Of a DNA stretch of 19,391 nucleotides, positions 6,812 through 14,585 are shown piece by piece. The position numbers and the translations under genes are program-made. The stretch is from Darwinimomas sp963643215 (GTDB lineage: Bacteria > Bacillota > Clostridia > Lachnospirales > Lachnospiraceae), in contig CAVIJY010000037.1 in NCBI GenBank assembly GCA_963643215.1, positions 1 to 19,391 on the forward strand, in the 5' to 3' direction. Position 1 is the stretch's first letter. Each line of letters begins with the position of its first letter. The notes beneath the pieces were generated by a model. That model was not told the DNA's origin and did no database searches. It worked only from the letters and a program-made list of their open reading frames with translations.

Positions 6812-8209
6812 TCATACCGGATAGCTTTTCTCGGATGCCTTTGTCATATCCACGCCTGTCTGCTGAGCTTTGCGATACTCGAAGAACTCCTTTGCAACAG
6901 CCGGGAACAGCGCATATGAGAGCACATCCTCATCCTGCTGCTTGTAGTCCTTGATAGCCTCCTCGTAACCGGGAAGCTGCGGCTCGATCAGATCTGCCGG
7001 TCTGCAGGTGATAGGCGTTGCATCTCCGATGATCTTCTTCTGCACCTCGGGGTTGACCGGCGTTACGGTCTGCCCGAACTCTCCGAGCATCATCTTCTTG
7101 GACTCTTTGGGCACGATCTTGTAGCGCTCTCCGCCCAGCACATTCATGACAGCCTGAGTTCCGACGATCTGTGATGAGGGGGTTACCAGCGGCGGCTCTC
7201 CGAAGTCCTTGCGTACTCTCGGAATCTCCTCAAGAACCTCTCTGTATCTGTCCTCTGCATGCGCTTCCTTGAGCTGGCTTACCAGATTGGAGAGCATGCC
7301 TCCGGGCACCTGATATCTCAGCGTATTGATATTCACGCCAAGCACTTTTGTGTTTAAAAGACCGTTCTTGAGGCATTCCTCCCTGTATGGCTCGAAGTAA
7401 TCAGCGATCTCCGAGAGAAGGTTGATATCCAGCCCCGTATCATAGGGCGTGCCCTTAAATGTCTCCACCATGACCTCTGTAGCCGGCTGGCTTGTTCCGA
7501 GAGCAAACGGTGACATCGCCGTGTCAATGATATCCGCTCCCGCCTCTACCGACTTGAGAAGCGTCATGGAAGCAACGCCCGAGGTATAGTGCGTATGTAT
7601 ATCTATAGGCAGTTGCGTCGACTCACGAAGACTGCTCACAAGCTCCTGAGCCGCATAGGGTGTCAGAAGTCCTGCCATGTCCTTGATGCACAGAGACTGT
7701 GCCCCCATATCCTCGATGCGCTTTGCTATGTCCTTCCAGTATTCAAGCGTATATGCCTCACCCAGAGTATAGCTCAGCGCGATCTGCGCATGTCCGTTGT
7801 ACTGATTGGCTGCGCGGACTGATGTCTCCAGATTCCTGAGATCATTGAGACAGTCAAATATCCTGATGATATCTATGCCGTTGTCCAGCGACTTCTTGAC
7901 GAAATAGTCAACCACATCGTCTGCATAATGATTGTATCCCAGTATATTCTGTCCTCTGAAGAGCATCTGAAGCTTCGTATTCTTAAATCCTGCTCTGAGC
8001 TTTCGCAGCCTCTCCCACGGATCCTCATGCAGGAATCTCATGCAGGCATCAAATGTGGCACCGCCCCAGCATTCAACTGCGTAGTATCCTACCTGGTCCA
8101 TCTTGTCGACGATCGGAAGCATCTCCTCCGTAGGCATCCTTGTCGCAATCAGCGACTGATGCGCGTCGCGAAGCACCGTCTCTACTATTTTAACGGGTTT
8201 CTTCTCCAT
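6812..8209 (-). CDS. oadA: Oxaloacetate decarboxylase alpha / transcarboxylase 5S-type carboxyltransferase subunit
   Basis: This subunit moves the carboxyl group between biotin and a keto acid (oxaloacetate/pyruvate). It is a TIM-barrel HMGL-like domain (about residues 6-270) followed by the PYC_OADA conserved region. Metal and catalytic residues are visible: Asp15 in VLRDAHQS, Lys176 in LCIKDMAGLL (the lysine that is carbamylated in the family), and His205 and His207 in DIHTHYTSG. The 465-residue protein has no biotin domain; that is a separate gene in the operon, as in the Propionibacterium 5S subunit. The ATG at 8209 is preferred because AAGGAG stands 6 bp upstream. A GTG at 8233 in frame overlaps the oadB stop but has no binding site. 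It is the last gene of the operon, before a strong terminator. Confidence 0.92.
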   Translation of the reverse strand: MEKKPVKIVETVLRDAHQSLIATRMPTEEMLPIVDKMDQVGYYAVECWGGATFDACMRFLHEDPWERLRKLRAGFKNTKLQMLFRGQNILGYNHYADDVVDYFVKKSLDNGIDIIRIFDCLNDLRNLETSVRAANQYNGHAQIALSYTLGEAYTLEYWKDIAKRIEDMGAQSLCIKDMAGLLTPYAAQELVSSLRESTQLPIDIHTHYTSGVASMTLLKSVEAGADIIDTAMSPFALGTSQPATEVMVETFKGTPYDTGLDINLLSEIADYFEPYREECLKNGLLNTKVLGVNINTLRYQVPGGMLSNLVSQLKEAHAEDRYREVLEEIPRVRKDFGEPPLVTPSSQIVGTQAVMNVLGGERYKIVPKESKKMMLGEFGQTVTPVNPEVQKKIIGDATPITCRPADLIEPQLPGYEEAIKDYKQQDEDVLSYALFPAVAKEFFEYRKAQQTGVDMTKASEKSYPV

Positions 8210-8229
8210 ATCATTCTCCTTAATCTCTG

Positions 8230-9390
8230 TCACTTCACTCCAAATACCGCCATGAATGTTCCCGCGGCTACCGCTGTTCCGATGACGCCCGCCACATTCG
8301 GTCCCATGGCATGCATGAGAAGGAAGTTTGTAGGATCAGTCTCTGCTCCCACCTTCTGGGATACACGAGCCGCCATAGGCACCGCAGATACGCCTGCCGA
8401 ACCGATGAGCGGATTGATCTTGCCGTGAGTCACCTTGCACATGATCTTTCCGAGCATCACGCCTGCCCATGTACCGAAGGCAAATGCGATCAGACCCAGC
8501 GCAACTATCTTGAGTGTAGCCGGTGTGAGGAATGCCTCAGCCGATGTTGTAGCTCCGACAGATGTTCCCAGAAGTATAACTACTATATACATGAGAGCAT
8601 TGCCGGCGACCTCCTGAAGCTGCTTTACCACACCGCACTCGCGGAACAGGTTGCCGAGCATCAGCAGACCCACCAGAGGCGCCGTGCTTGGCAGTATCAG
8701 GCAGACAACCACTGTTATCACTATCGGAAAGAGAATCTTCTCAAGCTTTGATACCGGGCGAAGCTGACCCATCTTTATGGCGCGCTCCTCCGGTGTCGTA
8801 AATGCCCTCATGATAGGGGGCTGAATGATCGGCACGAGCGACATATATGAGTATGCCGCGACAGCTATGGGGCCGAGCAGCTCCGTCTGTCCGAGCTTGC
8901 CTGCCAGGAAGATAGATGTGGGTCCGTCAGCACCTCCGATGATCGAGATCGCTGCGGCCGCCTTGTCATTAAAGCCGAGAGCTATCGCTGCAAAGTATGC
9001 GACGTATATGCCAAACTGTGCGGCTGCTCCCATGAGGAAGGAGCTCGGGTTGGCGATCAGCGGTCCGAAATCCGTCATTGCCCCTACTCCCATGAATATG
9101 ACGGACGGCAGTATGCTGTATTCGTCCAGAATATAGAAATAGTGAAGAAGACCTCCTACTCCGTTGCTCGTCTCGGACGGATCTGCCATGATGTCAGGGT
9201 AAATATTGACCAGAAGCATGCCGAAGGATATCGGCACAAGCAGCAGCGGCTCAAATCCCTTTCCTATCGCCAGATAAAGAAATACCAGCGCTACCGCTAT
9301 CATGATAAGATTTCCGCCCGTCAGATTGGCAAACGCAGTCTGGTGAGCCAGGTTGTAGAAGATCTCACCTATCCTTGCAAGAAAATCCAT
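8230..9390 (-). CDS. oadB: Sodium-translocating decarboxylase beta subunit
   Basis: This integral membrane subunit (about 386 residues, many hydrophobic segments) decarboxylates carboxybiotin and exports Na+. The family signature IIGGADGPTSIFLAGKL includes Asp155, matching the essential pump aspartate of this family. The later motifs SYMSLVPIIQPPIMRA and SAGVSAVPMAARV are also present. It is shared by oxaloacetate, methylmalonyl-CoA, glutaconyl-CoA and malonate decarboxylases, so it does not fix the substrate. The start at 9390 (MDFLARIG) is preferred because AAGGAGG lies 6 bp before it. The longer frame to 9441 would add 17 unrelated residues and run into the biotin-carrier gene. The gap to that gene is 16 bp. 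Confidence 0.94.
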   Translation of the reverse strand: MDFLARIGEIFYNLAHQTAFANLTGGNLIMIAVALVFLYLAIGKGFEPLLLVPISFGMLLVNIYPDIMADPSETSNGVGGLLHYFYILDEYSILPSVIFMGVGAMTDFGPLIANPSSFLMGAAAQFGIYVAYFAAIALGFNDKAAAAISIIGGADGPTSIFLAGKLGQTELLGPIAVAAYSYMSLVPIIQPPIMRAFTTPEERAIKMGQLRPVSKLEKILFPIVITVVVCLILPSTAPLVGLLMLGNLFRECGVVKQLQEVAGNALMYIVVILLGTSVGATTSAEAFLTPATLKIVALGLIAFAFGTWAGVMLGKIMCKVTHGKINPLIGSAGVSAVPMAARVSQKVGAETDPTNFLLMHAMGPNVAGVIGTAVAAGTFMAVFGVK

Positions 9391-9406
9391 CTGCGCCTCC
9401 TTGTGA

Positions 9407-9823
9407 TCAGTTGAGAGTAACCAGCACGTCTCCGGCCTCAACCGCCTGACCTGCGGAAACCAAAATGGAAGCTACTGTGCCGTCCTCCGGTGCTACAACC
9501 GGGATCTCCATCTTCATGGACTCCAGAGTCATCAGATCCTGGCCTCTCTTTACAGTCGCGCCGATCTGTGTGTTTACGGCAAGGATCTTTCCTGCAGACT
9601 GGCACTCAACCTTGATCGATCCCTGCGCTCCTGCCGGTGCTGCGGGTGCTGCCGGTGCTGCGGGTGCTGCGGGTGCTGCAGGGGCTGCTGCCGGGACAAC
9701 AGGTGCTGCTGCCGAAACAGCCGGTGCTGCTGCCGAAACAGCCGGTGCTGCCGGCATTGCCGTTCCCTCCTCTACCTGAACATTATATGCTACTCCGTTG
9801 ACGGTGATTGTATAGTTCTTCAT
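9407..9823 (-). CDS. Biotin carboxyl carrier protein with Ala/Pro-rich linker (1.3S/GcdC-like)
   Basis: This 138-residue protein carries the carboxyl group between the two carboxyltransferases and the membrane pump. Residues 1-20 form a short N-terminal segment (MKNYTITVNGVAYNVQVEEG). Residues about 22-66 are a flexible Ala/Pro/Val linker built of AAP-type units. The biotinyl domain (68-138) holds ESMKMEIPV with biotin-accepting Lys104 and ends ILVSAGQAVEAGDVLVTLN. The start has GGAGG inside the end of the OadG-like gene, only 1 bp away. The linker DNA is made of tandem repeats (9636-9743), so its length may vary between strains. Confidence 0.95.
   Translation of the reverse strand: MKNYTITVNGVAYNVQVEEGTAMPAAPAVSAAAPAVSAAAPVVPAAAPAAPAAPAAPAAPAAPAGAQGSIKVECQSAGKILAVNTQIGATVKRGQDLMTLESMKMEIPVVAPEDGTVASILVSAGQAVEAGDVLVTLN
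9636..9743. repeat. Tandem repeats coding for the Ala/Pro linker
   Basis: Six 9-bp units close to GGTGCTGCG lie at 9636-9689. After a short divergent part, two identical 21-bp units lie at 9702-9722 and 9723-9743. All units keep the reading frame (9 and 21 are multiples of 3), so expansion or loss changes linker length but not frame. Confidence 0.85.
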
Positions 9824-9824
9824 A

Positions 9825-10616
9825 TTAGCTTCTCCTCCATTTGTTGTCTTTCGCCCGCCTGATCGATCTTACGATAAGACCGTCAGCTGATGTCCCTTCA
9901 TATGCCGCTATAGCTGCCGTGATCACCGCCGCAAGCTGCGCATCATTTATCGCGCTGTCTCCTGCCGGTGCCGGCGTGACTGCCGCCGGTACAGCCTGAA
10001 TCTGCTCGACAGCTGCCGCCGGTGCTGATTTTTTCCTGTGCTTTTCCTCAAAGGCATGAATGTACTTGAAGCTGTCTATGATGAACATAAGCAGGATCAG
10101 TACCGCGAAAACCGTTACCATGCCGACAAGCAGGTTCATCGCCGCATTGCTCATCTTTTCCGCAAATGTATACACCGGGTCAAAGCTGAACCGCGTATAC
10201 TGCGTACGCTCCCTGTCCAGGCCTACCACTACATTGACATCTCTTTCTTCATATTCAAGGGTCAGCTCTGCGTAATAATTGCTCTCATCCTCTGTTATCT
10301 GCGAATCCTTGATTCCCTTATACGCTCCGATATCCTTCCTGTTTGAGAGAACACTCTGCAGTCCGCCTGCCATGTTCTTGAATCCCGGAAAGTATGACTG
10401 CAGATCCTCCGCAGTCGAGTTGTCCACAAGATACTGAAGATCGTCATCTGACAGGTTGTTGACAAATGACATCCAGCTCATACCTGTCAGCAATACATCC
10501 TGTGCAGCCTCTTCGTCGATGTCTGTTGTCTCCGTAGCCCCGAAGCAGCTGAATACAGAAAGAATGGACAAGCAGAGTGCGATCAATGCCGCCGCAATGT
10601 GTTTGCTTCTTCCCAT
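9825..10616 (-). CDS. OadG-family gamma subunit with an N-terminal extracytoplasmic domain
   Basis: The gamma subunit anchors and assembles Na+ pump decarboxylases in the membrane. The typical OadG parts are the single membrane helix at residues about 161-181, the charged stretch DSFKYIHAFEEKHRKK, an Ala/Pro linker, and the C-terminal AAVITAAIAAYEG with LIVRSIRRAKDNKW. Unlike classical OadG (about 80-100 residues), this 263-residue protein begins with a signal-peptide-like segment (1-27) and about 130 residues predicted outside the cell, resembling small DUF3887-like domains. That likeness is only an impression. AAGGAG stands before the ATG, 3 bp after the carboxyltransferase stop, so translation is likely coupled. 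Confidence 0.82.
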   Translation of the reverse strand: MGRSKHIAAALIALCLSILSVFSCFGATETTDIDEEAAQDVLLTGMSWMSFVNNLSDDDLQYLVDNSTAEDLQSYFPGFKNMAGGLQSVLSNRKDIGAYKGIKDSQITEDESNYYAELTLEYEERDVNVVVGLDRERTQYTRFSFDPVYTFAEKMSNAAMNLLVGMVTVFAVLILLMFIIDSFKYIHAFEEKHRKKSAPAAAVEQIQAVPAAVTPAPAGDSAINDAQLAAVITAAIAAYEGTSADGLIVRSIRRAKDNKWRRS

Positions 10617-10619
10617 ATA

Positions 10620-11981
10620 TTAGCTCCTTCTTTTCGTATACAGCATCTCAAGCGCCGCTGCTATGCGTTTTCTGGTCTGTGCGGGGTCGATGATATCATC
10701 TACATATCCTCTTCTTGCAGCAGCCTGAGCGCTCGACTGAAGCTGCGCGTACTTTGCGGCAACCTCTGATACATCACTGTCCGTTCCTTCGCATATGATC
10801 TCGGCTGCCGCTCTCGCATCCATCGTTCCGACGCAGGCATCCGGCCATGCATATACCATATCTGCTCCTGTAGATCTTGAATTCATAGTCAGATATGCGC
10901 TTCCGTAAGCATCCTTTACGATCAGATTGACCTTGGGAACCTCCGCTGACGCCCATACAGCCGTCAGCATCGCAGCGGCTCTTGCCATATGGCGTTCAGT
11001 GCACATGGTTCTGGCATATCCCTTTACATCGGTGAGGCTTATAACCGGTATCCCGAACGCGTCGCAGAAGTCTACGAAATCAGCTGCCTTGCCGCATCCG
11101 TCTGCAGTGAGCATGCTGTCAGCATTGGCAACCGTGCCTACCGTGCTGCCGTTTACCTTGATAAAGCCCGTGATCATATCCGGTGCATATGCCGAGCCTG
11201 TCTCAAGGAGATAGTATCCGTCGGATATCATCTTGAGCATATCCCGTTTGTCTTCGAGCAGCTCTATGCCTGATGTAAGCCTGTTCAGATCGTCACTGCA
11301 CGGGCTGTATGCAGGATCATCCTCGTTGTTGGCGGGAAGTATTCTCACAAGCTCTCTGATGCCGGCCAGTATCTCCTCCTGCGTTCCCGTAAAGTCCGCA
11401 AGTCCGGTTTTTTCAGCCTGATACTGCGCAGAGCCGGTATCACATTTGTCCTCATGATTGCCTCTGATGGTGTTGGGAGAATTGATAAAGAGATGTGCCT
11501 TCCTGCTCTCCATGAATGTAAAATCGGCAAGAGCGGCCGATACCGCCATTCCGCCTCCGCACATTCCGAAAACAGCCTGTATCTGGGGTACTACTCCGCT
11601 TGCCGCCGTCTGCGCCTGGTAGAGCCTGCCAAAGCCGTCCAGTGCATCTGTCGCCTCCTGAAGTCGAAGTCCCGCGCAATCGATAAGCCCGATCACGGGA
11701 GCACCCATCTTCATAGCCTGCTCGTAGATATTCACTATCTTCCGGGCATGCATCTCGCCCATCGCTCCGCCGTAGACAGAGGCATCCTGGCTGTAGACAT
11801 ATACAAGCGCGGAATCTATGGTTCCGTAGCCTGTCAGTACGCCGTCCGCAGGTGTCTGCTGAGCTGACAGATTGAAGTCCGTGCTTCTTGCCGTCACATA
11901 GGCGCCAAGCTCCACGAAGCTTCCTGCATCAAGCAGCGCATTTATTCTTTCAAGCGCCGCCGATTGTGTGTTGTGAGTCAT
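10620..11981 (-). CDS. Acyl-CoA carboxyltransferase (MmdA/transcarboxylase 12S-like)
   Basis: This crotonase-fold enzyme moves CO2 between an acyl-CoA (methylmalonyl-, malonyl- or glutaconyl-CoA type) and biotin. The N half shows ERINALLDAGSFVELGAYVT, YGGAMGEMHARKI, the acyl-CoA oxyanion loop FGMCGGGMAV (Gly142-144), and NSPN. The C half shows KDAYGSAYLTMNSRSTGADM (residues 356-375) and GYVDDIIDPAQTRKRI. At 453 residues it is shorter than usual members (about 510) and lacks the first 30 or so residues. Usual SGGARIQEG is CAGLRLQEA here, and the second loop has Ser361 where the family has Gly. The substrate is therefore not assigned. GGAGG lies 7 bp before the ATG. First gene of the operon, with an extended -10 promoter at 12040-12048. 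Confidence 0.85.
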   Translation of the reverse strand: MTHNTQSAALERINALLDAGSFVELGAYVTARSTDFNLSAQQTPADGVLTGYGTIDSALVYVYSQDASVYGGAMGEMHARKIVNIYEQAMKMGAPVIGLIDCAGLRLQEATDALDGFGRLYQAQTAASGVVPQIQAVFGMCGGGMAVSAALADFTFMESRKAHLFINSPNTIRGNHEDKCDTGSAQYQAEKTGLADFTGTQEEILAGIRELVRILPANNEDDPAYSPCSDDLNRLTSGIELLEDKRDMLKMISDGYYLLETGSAYAPDMITGFIKVNGSTVGTVANADSMLTADGCGKAADFVDFCDAFGIPVISLTDVKGYARTMCTERHMARAAAMLTAVWASAEVPKVNLIVKDAYGSAYLTMNSRSTGADMVYAWPDACVGTMDARAAAEIICEGTDSDVSEVAAKYAQLQSSAQAAARRGYVDDIIDPAQTRKRIAAALEMLYTKRRS

Positions 11982-12039
11982 ACTGCATCCTCCATAAAAA
12001 TCGACTGATTGTGTCTCTAAAAAACCAAAATCAAGTCCG

Positions 12040-12048
12040 ATTATAGCA
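12040..12048 (-). promoter_or_regulatory. Extended -10 promoter of the decarboxylase operon
   Basis: Read on the minus strand the motif is TGCTATAAT, a perfect extended -10 box. It lies 58 bp before the start codon of the carboxyltransferase gene. The -35 region is weak, which is normal for extended -10 promoters. Transcription should start near 12033. Confidence 0.7.
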
Positions 12049-12093
12049 TGGCATATGTTAAAAAACTATGTTCCCTTTTTAACAAACATGCAC

Positions 12094-12146
12094 AAAAAAG
12101 AACCGTGCAAAGGCCTTATTCATCGGCTTTTGTACGGTTCTTTTTT
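12094..12146. terminator. Rho-independent terminator after murA
   Basis: Arms 12094-12115 and 12125-12146 pair at 20 of 22 positions around a 9-nt loop, with core GAACCG/CGGTTC. The A-rich and T-rich ends give a U tract on either strand. It lies 60 bp after the murA stop and just ahead of the decarboxylase promoter, so it separates the two units. Confidence 0.9.
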
Positions 12147-12205
12147 CCATAAGTCTATTACTGTTTTCCTTCCGGATCACTCATACTAGACTTGATTTTC
12201 TCTGC

Positions 12206-13495
12206 TTACATCTTCTGTCTCAGGTTCTTTACTGCGGCCTCATCATCAGCCTCATCTATCTGCGCTCCCAGAAGCCTGAGCTTTTGAGTGAAATGCTCAT
12301 AGCCTCTTTCTATATACTCCACATCATCCACGATGCTGCAGCCATTCGCAGCCAGTCCCGCCAGCACCAAAGCGGCTCCCGCCCGCAGATCAGGCGCGGA
12401 CATACGCGCTCCGGTGAGATTGTCCACACCTCTTACTATGGCGGTGTTGGCTTCGACCATGATATCCGCGCTCATCTTTGCCAGTTCATCCGTATATCTG
12501 AACCTGTTTTCAAATATACTCTCGACTACCATGCTCGTCCCCCTCGCAAGTGTCAGAACAGAGGTGAGCTGCGGCTGCATATCTGTAGGGAATCCCGGAT
12601 ACGGAAGAGTCATGACATGCGTCGCTCTCTGATCGTTTCTTCCGACCACCCGTATGGCATCGTCAAACTCGATCAGCTCACAGCCTATCTCGTGAAGCTT
12701 GGCGGATATGGCCTCCATATGTTTTGGTATGATATTGCCAATCGTGATATCGCCTCTCGTGATGGCGGCCGCGCACATAAAGGTACCTGCCTCTATCTGG
12801 TCAGGTATGATTGAATAGTCTGTTCCGTGCAGCCTTTCAACACCTCTTATCCTTATGACATCGGTGCCTGCGCCCCTTATATCGGCTCCCATACTGTTCA
12901 GAAAGTTCGCCACATCAACCACATGCGGCTCCTTGGCCACATTTTCTATTATAGTTCTGTCCGCCGCCAGCACGGCTGCCAGCATGACATTTATCGTGGC
13001 TCCCACCGATACCTTGTCCAGATATATATGGCTCCCGGCCAGTCTGTCCGAGCGGGCCTTTACAAATCCGTTCTCCACGTCAACTGTCGCATTGAGCGCC
13101 TTGAAGCCCTTGATATGCTGGTCTATCGGTCTTCTGCCTATCTCACAGCCCCCGGGCAGCGGCACCTGCGCCGACCCGTATCTTCCCAGCAGTGAGCCTA
13201 TGAGATAGTATCCCGCACGGATCTTGCGTATAGGCTCATTGTCCACCACTACTGTATCTATCGTTCCTGCGTTGATCCGCACCGTGTTGCTGTCCGTACG
13301 GTCGACCGTCGCGCCTATTTCCTTTATAGCCTCCAAAAGAGCGTTGGTATCGCTTACATCCGGAAGATTGCGTATGATCACATCCTCATCCGTCATGACA
13401 CAAGCCGCAAGAATACCCAGCGCCGCATTCTTTGCGCCGCTGATATGCACTTCACCGCTCAGAGGATTGCCGCCCTTCATTACATAACTAGCCAT
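12206..13495 (-). CDS. murA: UDP-N-acetylglucosamine 1-carboxyvinyltransferase
   Basis: MurA catalyses the first committed step of peptidoglycan synthesis, adding enolpyruvate from PEP to UDP-GlcNAc in the cytoplasm. The 429 residues match the usual length. The catalytic pair Lys22-Asn23 is in SGAKNAALG. The PEP-reactive loop has Cys117 in PLPGGCEIGRRP, the fosfomycin-sensitive form (Asp variants are resistant). RKIRAGYYLIGSLLGRYG and the repeated inside-out barrel pattern also fit. AAGGGGG stands 4-5 bp before the ATG. It is a single-gene unit with a promoter at 13545-13573 and a terminator at 12094-12146. Clostridia often have two murA copies (murA/murZ). Only one is visible here. Confidence 0.97.
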   Translation of the reverse strand: MASYVMKGGNPLSGEVHISGAKNAALGILAACVMTDEDVIIRNLPDVSDTNALLEAIKEIGATVDRTDSNTVRINAGTIDTVVVDNEPIRKIRAGYYLIGSLLGRYGSAQVPLPGGCEIGRRPIDQHIKGFKALNATVDVENGFVKARSDRLAGSHIYLDKVSVGATINVMLAAVLAADRTIIENVAKEPHVVDVANFLNSMGADIRGAGTDVIRIRGVERLHGTDYSIIPDQIEAGTFMCAAAITRGDITIGNIIPKHMEAISAKLHEIGCELIEFDDAIRVVGRNDQRATHVMTLPYPGFPTDMQPQLTSVLTLARGTSMVVESIFENRFRYTDELAKMSADIMVEANTAIVRGVDNLTGARMSAPDLRAGAALVLAGLAANGCSIVDDVEYIERGYEHFTQKLRLLGAQIDEADDEAAVKNLRQKM

Positions 13496-13544
13496 ATTCC
13501 CCCTTGGCTCATATAAGCCACAGTTTCAGTCTTTATTTCGGTTC

Positions 13545-13573
13545 ATTGTAGCATAGGGAGGATATTTCGTAAA
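13545..13573 (-). promoter_or_regulatory. Promoter of murA
   Basis: On the minus strand, -35 TTTACG (13568-13573) is followed by a 17-bp spacer and -10 TACAAT (13545-13550). The spacer ends in TGC, which gives an extended -10. It lies 50 bp before the murA start and overlaps the downstream flank of the dpp terminator. Confidence 0.65.
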
Positions 13574-13578
13574 GAAAA

Positions 13579-13606
13579 TGCGCCGCCTCGTAAGAGAAGC
13601 GGCGCA
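13579..13606 (-). terminator. Terminator of the dpp-type operon
   Basis: TGCGCCGC (13579-13586) pairs with GCGGCGCA (13599-13606). The stem can be continued by CTC/GAG with a 2-nt bulge to a 4-nt loop. On the minus strand TTTTCTTT follows. It lies about 20 bp after the stop of the last transporter gene. Confidence 0.78.
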
Positions 13607-13626
13607 TAAACAGCGTATATTTCGTG

Positions 13627-14583
13627 TCATGCCAGATGGCATCGAACAAAGTGATTCGGTTTGATCTCTCTGTATTCCTGGGGCTCGTTGCATGCCTCGG
13701 ATGCGAACTTGCATCTCGACATGAAGCGGCATCCGGGCTTCGGGTTGATCGGGTTTGAAACCTCACCCTCCAGCAGCTCCGCATTTACGAATCTTCTATT
13801 GAGATCCGTCGTAGGAATAGCGGAAAGCAGAGCCTTTGTGTATGGATGAAGCTGCTCCTCGAACAGATCATCACTGGCAGCATACTCCACTATCTGTCCC
13901 AGATACATAACCGCTATGTAGTCGCTGATGTGCTTTACGACGCACAGATCATGTGTGATGAACATATAGGCAAGATTTCTGCTGTCCTGAAGATCCATAA
14001 GCAGGTTCAGAATCTGAGCCTGTATGGACACATCCAGCGCAGATACCGGCTCATCGCATACGATGAATCCCGGATTTACCGCAAGCGCACGCGCCAGGCC
14101 TACACGCTGACGGCGGCCTCCGTCCAGCTCATGAGGATATGTGTTGTAATATCTCTCCGGAAGTCCGCACAGCTCCATGATCTCATGTGTCTTTTCCTTA
14201 AGCTCTGTCTTGCTCTTGAGACCGAGCAGAAGCTTCATCGGCTCCTCGATGATATTGCCGATAGACATACGGGGATCCAGCGATGTGAAGGGATCCTGAA
14301 ATATCATCTGCATCTTGGGGCGTATCTTCTTCATCTCTGACTTGCCGTATTTGAGGATGTTGTCACCGTCATAGTACACCTCACCCTCTGTCGCCTCAAG
14401 CAGTCTCATGAGTGTGCGTCCAAGTGTAGACTTGCCGCAGCCCGACTCGCCTACGACTCCGAGCGTCTCGCCCGCATTGATCTTGATATTTATATCATCT
14501 ACCGCATGAAGAAGGCCACGGGGCGTAGTGAAATATTTTTTGAGATTTCTGGTCTCAATCAGCACTTTCTTTTCGTCAGCCAT
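13627..14583 (-). CDS. dppF: Oligo/dipeptide ABC transporter ATP-binding protein, DppF/OppF type
   Basis: One of the two ATPases that drive peptide import, cytoplasmic and membrane-associated. Walker A GESGCGKST lies at residues 45-53, the Q-loop at FQDPFTS, Walker B FIVCDEP at 173-179 and the switch His in FITHDLCV. The C-terminal oligopeptide-transporter extension ends with the Cys motif GCRFMSRCKFASEAC, which binds an Fe-S cluster in some relatives. The signature sequence is LDGGRRQ (153-159), not LSGGQ/R, so the usual Ser is Asp154. The 318 residues match the family. AAGGAGG precedes the start within the end of dppD, 2 bp apart. Last gene of the operon. The symbol is by family and order, not proof of dipeptide specificity. 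Confidence 0.92.
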   Translation of the reverse strand: MADEKKVLIETRNLKKYFTTPRGLLHAVDDINIKINAGETLGVVGESGCGKSTLGRTLMRLLEATEGEVYYDGDNILKYGKSEMKKIRPKMQMIFQDPFTSLDPRMSIGNIIEEPMKLLLGLKSKTELKEKTHEIMELCGLPERYYNTYPHELDGGRRQRVGLARALAVNPGFIVCDEPVSALDVSIQAQILNLLMDLQDSRNLAYMFITHDLCVVKHISDYIAVMYLGQIVEYAASDDLFEEQLHPYTKALLSAIPTTDLNRRFVNAELLEGEVSNPINPKPGCRFMSRCKFASEACNEPQEYREIKPNHFVRCHLA

Positions 14584-14585
14584 GA

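Noticed and set aside
8210..8233. GTG start for oadA overlapping the oadB stop
   Set aside because: The AAGGAG site lies between this GTG and the ATG at 8209, so it serves the ATG.
9391..9441. Earlier start for oadB
   Set aside because: It overlaps the biotin-carrier gene and lacks a binding site, while AAGGAGG stands 6 bp before the ATG at 9390.
9636..9743. Possible CRISPR-like or minisatellite array
   Set aside because: The units are contiguous, without spacers, and encode an Ala/Pro linker in frame.
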